A model generated the notes under the pieces. It made no database searches. It was given only the letters and a program-made list of their open reading frames with translations, and was not told the origin of the DNA. From the NCBI RefSeq assembly GCF_028389875.1, contig NC_084679.1, positions 310,001-374,000 on the forward strand: 64,000 nucleotides of DNA, written 5' to 3'. This DNA comes from Rhea pennata (taxonomy: Eukaryota; Chordata; Aves; Rheiformes; Rheidae). Positions 37,901 through 50,497 of the stretch are shown piece after piece. Both the position numbers and the translations under genes were made by a program. Each line of letters starts with the position of its first letter. Positions within the stretch are counted from its first letter, which is position 1.

Positions 37901-40900
37901 TTTTAGGGGTAGCTCAGATGCGAAGCAATGAGGCAGGAAAGCTGTTTAAGTTAAAGGACAATACTGATACATGCTAGTCAAGATTAATTTTTTAGCAAGG
38001 AAATTAGGTGAAATTTTCTATTTCTTAGTAAAATGACATGTCTTGAGCAATATCTTCCTACAGATAGTGATGGCAGGCTATTCAGTTAATTCACAGAGGG
38101 CATCTGATCAGTTAAGGAGAAAGGTTATATGTTATGATTGCTTAAAGTAGCAAGGAATGTGAAACAATTGCTTTTCTGGTACTGTCTCTTACTTATTAAA
38201 TGGCTTATTTTAAAACGTCACTGTCTTACTCTGCATGATCTTTGATTCTTTTAATAGAACCCAGCTTTTAATATCAACACAGAAATAGAGATTTTGAAGA
38301 AAATAGATCATGTAAGTGTTGCTGTACATTTTGATTTCTTTTTGCTGCCTACTGTACTTCTCTAACCCACTCACTTTAGCATAGTAATTAATGTACAATT
38401 TTGCTGTAAATAAGTTCAGTGAAAACTTTTAAGTAAGCTATGTCTTAACAGACTTGAGATTTTTAAACCTTGAATAACTGAGATGTAAATTTGGGAGGAA
38501 ACTTCAGTCATGTTTCTGCCTGAACAACTTTTGTAGATTTTTTTCCTTGATGCATATTTTTTGTAAACATTGCCAGATGACCAAACATAAAAATTACATT
38601 TCCCTGGCAGGTGTTAGGATTTGTATACCTTCCCTCCATTTTTTTTCCAAAAAAAAACTTTTTTTTTTTTTTTTTTTCCTTTTGCTATGTGGAAAGTTTG
38701 TGTAATTTAATTAACATTCCCTTTAAATGCAACATTGCCTATAGAGAAAATATTGAGAGTTTAGAAACTCACGACTGGAAAAAAGAAGGGTGACTGGTGA
38801 GTTGAAGTTACTGCAAATCTGATATTTTTCTGTGTGGAGGTACAGGGGAGAAAACAATGGACTTGAATGTTTGCCAAAGCCTGGGATGCTAGTGCATAAG
38901 TGTTAATTTAATTGGTGCAGTTAAAATAATACTGAAATAGCAAATTTTGGATGATACAGTCGTTAGCTTTTACAAATGATTCTGCTTTCTTGTCTGTCTG
39001 TCTGTGTGTTCCCCTTTTATTAGCCTTGCTTAATCAAGATCAAAAACTTCTTTGAAGCAGAGGATTACTACATTGTTTTGGAACTGTAAGTAACTTATTT
39101 GAAAGCAAATGCATGAAATGAAACATTTTTCTTAGCCATAAAAGATGTGAAGCCTGTTTTCTTTTTTCTTTTGTCTCAACAACTGTCTGAAACCTCTGTA
39201 AAAGTTATGAACTATGATAATCAGGAGAGTGATCCTTTCACACTTTGAAGTGCATGGGCAGTTGCCCACCATGCTGTTGCAGATTGCTGCTACTTTGATT
39301 CAGGATTGTAAAAGAAGGTTGATCCAAAGTGATGAAGCAACTCCCAGTGAAGACTCAGAAGACAAGGCTTAATTCAGCAGTGCATGAACTGTGTTTAAAG
39401 CATTGCTCAGTCATTTTCAGAAATTAAATATATTCTTTCTCTTTCACTCAAATAGCCAAATTATTTTTTTTTGATTTTAGTCTTGCCTAATGAGGTGGAT
39501 ATTCTGCAACTAATATAGTGACTTGTTACTGGCTTCTCCTTTAGGATGGAAGGAGGAGAATTGTATGACAGAGTGTCACGACCAACCAAAATGAAAGAGG
39601 CTACTTGCAAGTTGTATTTTTATCAGATGCTGTTGGCTGTAAAGGTATGTAATCATGAATTCTGCCAAAAAAGTATGGTTGCACATATGCATCACTTCTG
39701 AAATGTGTGTAAGCAATCAGTACAGTGCTCTTCATAAGCTAGTTTAACAAGATTTTTTACCTCATTGCAGCCAAAGAATATTCAAACTCTCATACCTGTT
39801 GAAAACAGGGCTTGTTGAAAGCAAGCCATGCTCATTCATGGCAGGATTATCATGAGATCTTTAGCAATGTGTGGGCAAAGAGTCATCATTGCAGTCACCT
39901 TCAAAAAATATATATTGACATTTGAAGCATGATGGTTTCTAAGTTTGTTTTTTCTTTTCATTTCTTTAAAAAATGTGAACTACGTCGCTTTAAATCCATG
40001 CATGCCTCTTAGACAGGCATTTCAGTTATCCTGCCATAGCTATCAGAAAGATTGAAAAGCTCACATCATAAAAAAGATAGTAGTCTGTCTTTTGATGTAT
40101 GTGTATATTTATATATATTTAGTACCTTCATGATAATGGAATTATACACCGAGATCTAAAGCCAGAGAATGTGCTACTTTCATCTGCTGAAGAAACATGT
40201 CTTATAAAGGTAAGAAATTTTAATTTCTTTCTGTTTATTTAGAAATGTGAGAATACTCCTTGCCATTCTTCTCAATATTTAGTTAAACAGAACAATAAGA
40301 AGTATTATGGAATTAGTCATACAAACTATGAAGTAACCTAAAACATTAACAGTATTTTATAAACTTAATTTTATTATTATGGATGTTTCAATTGATACGT
40401 TTATGTGAGAACAACTGAGAAACTTTGTGCCTAATATCTTGCATAGCACTTAACGGAGCGCGACTTTAAATTTAGTTGCATTTTTTTTCAATAAAATATA
40501 AAGTATTGAATCACAGACAGCAGGTACACAAATTTCTAGGCTGTTTGGTGACAGAATGTTTTTCAGACAAAGAAATGAATAGATTTGTGCATTAACTGCT
40601 TATTTTTCAAGTAGTCTCTTTTTAATAAGGTAAAAGATCTTTATCTTGAGGTCTTCCATTTGCATTGAAATCTGACAGCAGCTTTTGCTAGTGCTAAATG
40701 TGATCCACTGTCATATTCCTCCCTCCTACTCTCCCCTTCTCAGTTGTTGTTTGTTGACTTTTTAATAATGGTTTAGGTAACTTTGCTTCATAGTCACGTA
40801 CTGGAACTTCGCCTTGGAAAGCAAGAGACTTAATATTACCTCCTGAGGTATTGATACTGAACATTGACATTGTATTAATTTGACATTGATCATGTATATG

Positions 40901-43900
40901 ATGGGTTGTAGTACAATCAATCCTAATATGTAATATGGTGTTACTATTTTTAAATACAAGATTACAGATTTTGGACAATCCAAGATTCTTGGAGAAACTT
41001 CTCTTATGAAAACATTATGTGGTACTCCCACGTATCTTGCTCCTGAAGTTCTAAATTCACTTGGGACTGCTGGATACAGCCGAGCTGTGGACTGTTGGAG
41101 TTTAGGAGTTATTCTTTTTGTATGGTAAGAAACTGCATAGCTTTTACCTTGATTGGGCAGTCATTGACATATACGGCTCAAGACTTGGCAAATTTTGTAT
41201 ATTTATTAGGAAGCACATGTACGTTTAAAAAAAATTACATGTAAAAGAGGCTATGATAGCAGATGCTTTAAAAAATATGATTTTATTTTTTCATCCACTA
41301 TTGCAAAACTTGTGGTGTTTAACTTGTTTTCTTCTTTTATATAGCTTGTGTGGATATCCACCATTTAATGAGCAGAATACTCAACTGTCTCTGAAAGACC
41401 AAATCACCCGTGGAGAATACACATTTATTTCAAAAGAATGGAAGCATGTAACAGACATGGGTATGACTCCATTACAATGGCTACCAGTGTATTTAGCTCT
41501 TTCATTGTAGTTCTTTCTCTTTAACTTCTTACCAGCTTTCAACTGTATGGAACATTGCACACTGATACATTCTTTTTAAGTTGTCCCTTAAAGCAAACAT
41601 TTCTCTTTTGTTCAGATTTGAAGTGTTAGAATGAGCAAATAAATTTTTCTGAAAGAGAAGTTACCTACAAGTACCTCTCTTAGTAATTTTTAGCATTATT
41701 AACTCTGAAAGTATACAGCTCTTGGACCCATATGTCTCTTTTGCATCCTTTACTTTTTCTTCTGACTTCATCAAGTTGGTCTGCAGGCTTTGCCTTGTTT
41801 AAAGATTCTTTTAAGTTTTGAACAAAAAATGCCGGGAGTCTAAGGAATGTGGGTTAAAATTCCAAGAAAGAAATGTTAAGAGTAATTTTAAGCCTGAAGT
41901 GCAGAGTCTAGCACCTTGAAGTATCAGCCACGCTTATGGAATCCATTGTTAACTTTGACCCTTAGCTAAGTAGTCTACAAAGCTAAATGATTTTTTTTTG
42001 CACAGCATAAACTAAAATGGTAGTTACTGTCTGCATGCTTTTTCTTTTCAGGACATTTTATATGTACAAAATAGAGTACTTGCCATGGATAACCCTGTAT
42101 ATATGCAGAGGTGCTTCTAACAAACGATGTGATTACTATATAAACTTATTCTAATAAATTTACCAAGTGTAACCCCTTCCTGAATTGTTTGAAGCTTGTC
42201 CAATAATAAATGGGACATATTAAAGTATGGAAAGTATGTTAAGGTTGTAAATAGTCCTAAACACCTATGGATGTTTAACTTCGGATCTTGTTTTGTAGGC
42301 ATTGTACACTGAAAAGTAAATCTTGCCAATAATCCTTTATGGGAGTTTGGGAGTAATTAAATATGACACAAATACTGTATTTTTCACAGTGTTTATAAAA
42401 TAATTCCCTATGAAAAGGAAATAACATGTGATCTTGTTAAGCATACGTCTTGGCTCTTCTTCCTCTGTGAGAGGAGTATCCATCTGAGAAGAAGAGAAAC
42501 TCGTTCTTTCCAAGACACCATAAACTGTTATTACTTCTCCAGTAACAGGAAATAGATTAAACTATCTTTGCATGTCCACAGTAATGTTGAAGCTTTTAGG
42601 AGAGTATTGAGCTTCCTGTGCATGCACAGAACATAAACTGTGGTAAATCTAGAGGTAGCTTTGGTATACTGAAAGTGTTGAATCGTGTGCGCACATGATG
42701 AAAAATGGCTATAGTCTGTGGTTTCCTATGCTTTGAAAAAAGAAAAATGATCTACCCAGCTAGCATTTTTCAGCATCACTGTTCTGAAGTGCCATTAAGA
42801 TGCATTACTGCACAAAGCTTTGGCATACGCAATATTGCATATTGCTTATTTTCAAATTATGAATTTACTGATTGTATGCCAACCAACTCTTCTCATTAGC
42901 TCTGGACCTTGTGAAGAAGCTGCTAGTAGTGGATCCAAGCAAACGTCTGACAACAGAGGAAGCCTTAGAGCATCCCTGGCTTCAGGTAGGAGTTGAGCCT
43001 TTGTTGAACTACAGCAAAGCTGCTTTTTTTTTTTCTGAGAATAAATTCTTAATATAAACTCAAAGGCAGCTGAATTTTGTTAGGTTTTGTTAATACCGTT
43101 TGTTTTGTCTCTGCAAGGAAGCAGGGGAACTGTGGCTACTTTGGTCACCAGAGATCTAGGTATGCCAGATCCTGCTTCTGTGGAGCACACCATGAAATGG
43201 ATACAATAATGGGCACTTGATGAGAACTCCAATTCTGTAGCTTCATGGTAACTTCAGGTCAGAACTTAAGTCTGCCTGCCTGTAAGCACTCTCTGACAGT
43301 AGACAGCAGGAGAGCAACTGCTGTTCTGCGCTTCTCACAGGCACTGCTGCCTGCCTGCCAGCTGGCTACTGTTTCTGTGAGACTAGTGGTATCCTGCTGC
43401 CTACTTATGGAGGGAGAAAAAAAGTAGAAGGCAAGGCTGTGTGTTTGGGAATTGTTTGCTTCTTTCATTGGCATTGTCAGTGACATGCAGGAGGAGGAGC
43501 TGCTACAAGAACCCGACCTGTAGGATGACATTAGCCCAGATACCCTAGCCACCACTTTCCTGTTGGACAACAGCTGTAAACCAGAGTGAACACTTTGAAG
43601 AGACTGCTGCCTTTTCTCTCTGCTGGAAGCCAGATGATCTTACAGCATTTTGTTGTGTGTCAAAGATTTTGTGGGATGAGGCCTTCTCTCTGTCAACCCT
43701 CTACGCAAATACCTCAACTCTTCCTTACAGCATGTAAAACCGACTTGTTTCTTTGCTCTCCCAACAAGCAAATCTGCACACAGCTTTCTTCCTATTCCTG
43801 TTCTTAGGTTTTCTTCTACCTATGGCAACTACTCCCTCTGCTGCTTTTTATTGCATTTGTCTTTTTGGTCCCTTTCCTTGGCATGTTCCATGTTCCTTTT

Positions 43901-46900
43901 GAACTGTTACTGCTGCTATTCCTAGTCTTGCAGCCTTGCCTGATGTCCAGTGCCTCTTCCTATCCTCCTTTTCCCAACTTCTCCTTTGCCCTCCACCTTG
44001 TCATGGTATCTCCACATGTAGAGTAACTTCCTCTCTTTCCAAAAGTGGTCACACTATTCTTAGTTTATGTCTGGTCCCTTTTCTTTTATTCACTGGGTAC
44101 TGCGACATCTTTACGGCTTAACTGTCTACTAGCACTGCAGTTCTCATGACTTCCTATACCCTCTCTGCACAGACTGAGGGCATCTTAACCAATCTGACAG
44201 CCTTCTATGATGGAATGACTGGACGGGTAGATGAGAGGAGAGCAGTGGACGTTGTGTACCTTGACTTCAGCAAGGCTTTTGACACTGTCTCCCATAACAC
44301 CCTCCTAGATAAGCTCAGGAAGTGTGGGTGAGATGAGTGGACAGTGAGGTGGATTGAGAACTGGCTGAAAGGCAGAGCTCAGAGGGTCGTCATCAGTGGC
44401 GCGGAGTCTAGTTGGAGGCCTGTAGCTAGCGGTATCTCCCAGGGCTCAGTACTGGGTCCCATCCTGTTCAACTTTTTCATCAATGACCTGGATGAGGGGA
44501 TGGAGTGCCTCCTCAGCAAGTTTGCTGATGATACCAAGCTGGGAGGAGTGGCTGACACACCCGAGAGCTGTGCTGCCATTCAGAGAGACCTGGACAGGCT
44601 GGAGAGTTGGGCGGAGAGGAACCTCCTGAGGTTCAACAAGGGCAAGTGCCAAGTCCTGCACCTAGAGAGAAATAACCCTAGGCACCAGTACAAGCTGGGG
44701 GCTGACCTTCTGGAGAGCAGCTCTGCAGAGGAGGACCTGGGAGTGCTGGTGGATGACAAGTTGACCATGAGCCAGCAATGTGCCCTTGTGGCCAGGAAGG
44801 CCAATGGTCTTCTGGGTTGCATTAGGCAGAGTGTTGCCAGCAGGTCAAGGGAGGTGACCCTGCCCCTCTGCTCAGGCCTGGTGAGGCCTCATCTCGAGTA
44901 CTGTGTCCAGTTCTGGGCTCTGCAGTACAAGAGAGACACGGAGCTACTGGAGAGAGTCCACTGCAGGGCTACGAAGATGATCAGAGGACTGGAGCATCTG
45001 CCCTATGAGGAACGGCTGTGAGAGCTGGGCCTGTTTAGCCTGGAGAAGAGAAGACTGAGGGGGGGATCTGATCAATGTGTATAAGTACCTGAAGGAGGGC
45101 ATCAAGGGGACAGGGACAAACTCTCTTCAATTGTCCTGTGTGACAGGACAAGAGGCAATGGGCAGAAATTGAAGCACAGGAAGTTCTGCCTGAACATGAG
45201 GGGGAATTTCTTCACTGTGAGAGTGACGGAGCACTGGACCAGGTTGCCCAGAGAGGTTGTGGAATCTCCTTCTCTGGAGATCTTCAAGGCCCACCTGGAT
45301 GCAACCCTGTCTACCATGCTCTAGGTGACCCTGCTGAGCAGGGAGGTTGGACTAGATGATCTGCAGAGGTCCCTTCCAACCTTACTGATTCTATGATTCT
45401 ATGATCTTTCAACCTTGACCAAATGATTACGTCCTAATACAGCCTGACTTATGCTGAAATGTTACCATTGCCTGCGCTGAAACCTTTGGCAACAACCGCA
45501 TGAGGTTGTATAGAAGAGCTTTTTGCTCTCATACAAAAGGCTCTATAATAAAGGCAGCCTGGGTCCTTGCTGAGTAATACCATTCTCCCAGACTAAAACC
45601 GTAGTATTTTATGACTGATCCCTCTTCAGTAACCTCTAACGGAATATTACCTTTTCAGTAGTATTCAGATAAAGGAGAAGATCTCAGATGCTATGTAGAA
45701 TTTGCTCTCCTGTTTTCATCTGGAAGAGAGCACTACACAGTTTGTATGATGGCTATTCTCTGGTTATTCTACAGGTGTTTATCTTTGGATCCTGTTTTAT
45801 AGGCATTGTGCAGTACTGAAGAGTTCTTTGGTCAAGCCTGTCTGGGTCCTGTTCTAGCCAATCACTGTTAGTTAAGGAGTGTGTCAGGAGCCCTCCACTC
45901 CTGACACCTCTGGCCTTTCTATCAAAACATTTGTCTCCTTTGCAGGAAGAAGAAGAAATGTTGATGTTCAGAGAAATAGATTTCAGTAGTCCTAATGGTA
46001 AATACCAACAACAAGCTTCTCATGGTTTATACTCTGGAAGACTTGGAATAGGCAGAACTTGCAAATATCTTCCTGGATCAACACTATAGACTGGTGGTCA
46101 AACACAAGTGATAGGTACAATTCTTTCCACCCATGTGCTAGTGCATCCAGCATGTTGCAAGTCTGCTGCTATATTTAATATCGGCTTCTCTGCCACATAT
46201 ACTTTCTTATCAGCCTGCTGGCTTCCGTTGCAGGCTCTGGCACCACTTCAACAACAGAGGTTAACAGGCTTCTCTATTTTTGCAGAAGGATATTGGTCTT
46301 AACGTAGTCATGTCCATATTCTGGTCCTGCTTCAACATCCTTTGCATGCCTCCATGACCTGGTCAGAATTTAATGGAAAATCCCAAATCTCTGCAATTTT
46401 TCCTCAGCAAATAAAGCCCAGTCTGTATCTGTAGCCTGTAGCTATTCTAAACTTTTAGACCTTTAGTCTCTGCAGAGATGGCTGGGAGAAAGAAAAGAAG
46501 GGGAAAAAAAAAAGCTTAGAGTATTCTGGTGAGCACCTTCTTTTAATACAACTGACAGCTTTTGCATCCATTCTGAGATACATCTTCCCAGACGCAACCC
46601 TGTCTAACATGCTCTAGGTGACTCTGCTGAGAAGGGAGGTTGGACTAGATAATCTCCAGAGGTCCCTTCCAACCTTACTGATTTTATGATTCTATAATTC
46701 TATGATTCTCGGAATCAGGATGCAGTTTTTGGAGACTAATTGTGGTTCCTATAGGAAGGACCTCTTCCTTTGAACTCTATAAGAGAGAAACACTCTTCAT
46801 CTTTTTTGTGTGGGCAGGCAGTGCAGAATCCTGCAGATGTGGTTCTTGGCAGGTGTTTGGGAGCCCTGAGTAGGAGATGATAGTTGCCTTGCTTCCTATT

Positions 46901-48312
46901 ATAGTCTAGTTGGGTTTGTGGGAGGTGGTCTTTACTTTTTTATTAACTTTGGCACCACAGAGGTGACTACTGAGCCTATGAGGTTTCTTGGCTAATTTTT
47001 ACCTCAGTAGGCTGAATGAAAGTCATGCAGTCTGCCTCTGAGCCACACAACAGATTCTGCCTATTCATGCTGTGCATAGTGCCATTCATATTTTTCCAGT
47101 GGGAATAGGAGCTAGTATTAAATGCTTAGATAAAGAGCCTAACAAACAGGGTGGAGTGATTAAGTATCATTCTGTGCTCAGCAGTTGGCAGTTTTCTGAG
47201 ACAGAGAATGCATTTGGACCCTTGTTTTTGAGAGTCATTAACTTGTCCTAATTATGCTGCTGGGCATCAGAAAATTCTTCCTGGCATCCTGACTTTTAAC
47301 TATCTTAGTTTGTGTGCAAATTTTACATAAAACAAAAATAAGAATGGTCAAATTGGCTGCAAATTCTTACATCTAGATTATCATTCTGAGCAGGATATGT
47401 TACTGGTAAGTCACGTTACACTGATCTTAAGATTCAAGGGTATGCATAAGATAGTGATTCAGACAAGCTAAGAAACTGAGATATTTCTGTATGTAAATAG
47501 TTTTTAGCATCTTGATTTATGTATTGCCTTGGGCAGAGCTCTTACTGACACGTATAATTTTGAAGACAGGACAAAATTTCAGAAGATACCATACTTGTAA
47601 ATCCAAGTATCATTAGGGTTCAGATGCTATTCTTTAAACTATTTCCCTTCAAGGGCTGTTACTAAGAGTATCAGTTGTTTATAGGTGATGTACACTGCCT
47701 GCTTGGAAGGCCGACGTCCAGTATGTTCAGTTCTAGATATCACACACCTTGAATACTACCACCGAAAGAGCTACTTCAGTGCTGTTACTGTGAGTAGTGA
47801 GGAGGAGCTACTGGCTCCCCACTCCCTCTTGCATTGTCTGTAAGTATTGTCTTTAAAAGTTAGTACAGAAAAAAGCAGCAGACACATGCTTTGCATGTAT
47901 AGCTGATGCATGTTAACCCTCTAGAGATTTTGGATCCACTAGAGAATTTTTCAGCTATTAAAAATAAGCATGTTCTCCAAAGAAACCTTAACTTCTTCAG
48001 CTTTTATCTAAACCAGTAGGGCTCACATATTAGTGTTTCAAATACGCGTGCTGTTTGCTCTATTTTTTGTTAAAATCAAAAGCTTTAAAGCTTAATGGGC
48101 TGCTCAAATCTGAGTACTGTTCATTGGAGATGCCTTATCTGTGTTTGAGTTATCTGAGGTTTCCAGCTATAACTTCAAGAAATCTGCATTAGCAAAATAG
48201 TTACGTAGTTAAGCACTTTTCAAAGGCTTGTAAGCCATAAATTGATGTCTGTGCCTCTGAAATTTTTACCATGATCTTTTGAATGGGAAAAGATTAGTTT
48301 GGTTGCGTGCAC

Positions 48313-48349
<37 letters not shown>

Positions 48350-50466
48350 GTTTGTTATATAAGTGAAAATATTTATCTTGCCTATCGAATTCAAACTTAG
48401 CCAAAGTCAAAACATACATCACTGGAAAACGAAGGTCAGTCCAAATTCCATATAAAATAAACTTGATATTCGCATCAGAGCCTTTTTGCAGTACTTAAGA
48501 ACATACATAAAGCAAAAAGGGAGATAACTGCAATACACTGTAGCTTTGAAAAAGAACCCTCCCTACCTTCGCTACCTTCCCCTCCCCCCAAAAATGTTAA
48601 ATCTTAGGAAAATCTTAGGAGTTAGAAGATCCTTATTTCTAATTGTGTCAATATTGGTGAATGTCCCATTCACTTCTGAGTTTACCAGTCTTTGCAGTGA
48701 TGATGGAATGGATTTATTACACAACCTGTTAGCTTCAATCTGCTGTTTAGAATAAAAATCTGTTTTTGGTTCTAGATCAGTTGTTCAATTGGTGCACATG
48801 CTGTCATTGTTCAATCTCAGCCAAAGGAAATAGCCTGTATTAAATCACTATGAATATCACACTTCAGTTAGCCCTGGGAAAGGTTTAAAGACTGAGTTTC
48901 AGCTTTGAAATTCTGATTTAGGGTTTGCAGGAAATTAATCCATGGTAACCTATTCTAATAAAACTGCTGCAGGAGAAATCACTGAAACTAAAGAAAGAGA
49001 TTTATTTTTAGAACAGGGAGTACTATGCCAACTAGACATCTTTTTGGCACTCATTTCCTGTTTTCCTGATACTGCCCAGCATAGACCGTGAGCACCCTGG
49101 TCACTGGCTGCTGAACCAGAACTGGTTCTATATGCTTTTTCTCTTGAAACTCTTCTGAATTTCTACTAAACTTGCTGCTCTCAACAAACAATCTGTGCTG
49201 CCTTTCTGGCAATGCTTCTGCAGTCAGGCCTGTTTATGCACAACTGGGACTAATAACATCCTTAAGGCCACTCCTTTCCAAGCACACTTCTCCCAGTTGT
49301 TCTGCCTCCACTAATGGCAGCTTCTGGCTTACCATTTTTGGTCTGATCTGCTAAACAGAGAATAAACTATACATCCAGTGTACTACTGTAGCAGTATGAA
49401 TGCTCTATGAATGATACCTGTTGATAAACATTTATTTTTTTTAAAAGGGTCTCAAACATGAATATTTGCTTTACAAATGTCTCCATTTATGACCTTTAAT
49501 ATGTTATATGGACTAACTGATGTTAAGTGTAACTATGGGGTATTTTTTTAAGATACTATTTTGTTTGAAATATTTTTGTAGGATATAAGTGTTTAAGTTA
49601 ATTTTTTTTCCTGCTTGTCGTATACAATTTTTCCTCGGGAAGATGAAAACTACCTACATTTGAGGTACTGGTGAAGTCAAGCTAGTGGAAATGAAAATAC
49701 TCTGTTAGAATGGGAAGTCATTATGAGAACAGAATGTGAGATTATAAGCAAAACACATGGTCTTTCAAGAACAATTAACTCTGTTTTGATGAAACCAGAT
49801 CACAAGAGCTGATAAGCCCTCTTCTGATAAGGTTTTGACTTATTTTTTTCTCTTTGCAAACTCCTAGCTTATGTTCTGTTGCTTCAGTGTTATTGTACTT
49901 AGTTGAATGATAATGTAATTTTATCTTGGCTAGTATTAGCTAAGTAGTAGTTATTGAGGGAAGCTGTCTCTTTGTAGAATAAAATAGAATTATTTTTTCT
50001 TAACAGTGGTATACAGAAAACACCTCAAAATTCTGTTCTGGGGCAGATTAGGAAGGTGTTAATTTGGGGAAAAGAGAGGGGTAGGGAGGTTGTATTAAAA
50101 GTTGACTGTTACTGTTGAAAGTCCTTGAGAGTGTTTATTCCTGAAAGTATCTGTTAGCTAGTACATTATTTTCTAAAAATTATATGTGCTCTAAATTTTC
50201 CCTGGGGAATAAAGCAGATGTTTCAAAGGACCAGCAGAGAGCTTGAGTTGATCTGCGGCTGATCATGCTTAGTCTAATAGCCACAAAACTAGTGCTGTGT
50301 CAACTGTGTTCAGTTCAGGATGGAGTCGACACTTCTTTTCACAAGGGCTGGTTTCTTAAGCCTTGGACTAATGAATGGATTGTGACCCCTGTTGTAGTGT
50401 TCCATGGCAATTTGGGATTAGCAATACACATTCTTTCTCCTAGTGCTATATGATTCTCTCTCTCTC

Positions 50467-50497
<31 letters not shown>

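Noticed and set aside
44344-45021. Host gene encoding a 225-aa protein
   Set aside because: It is the reverse transcriptase region of a CR1 LINE, with FADD motif and CR1 tail.
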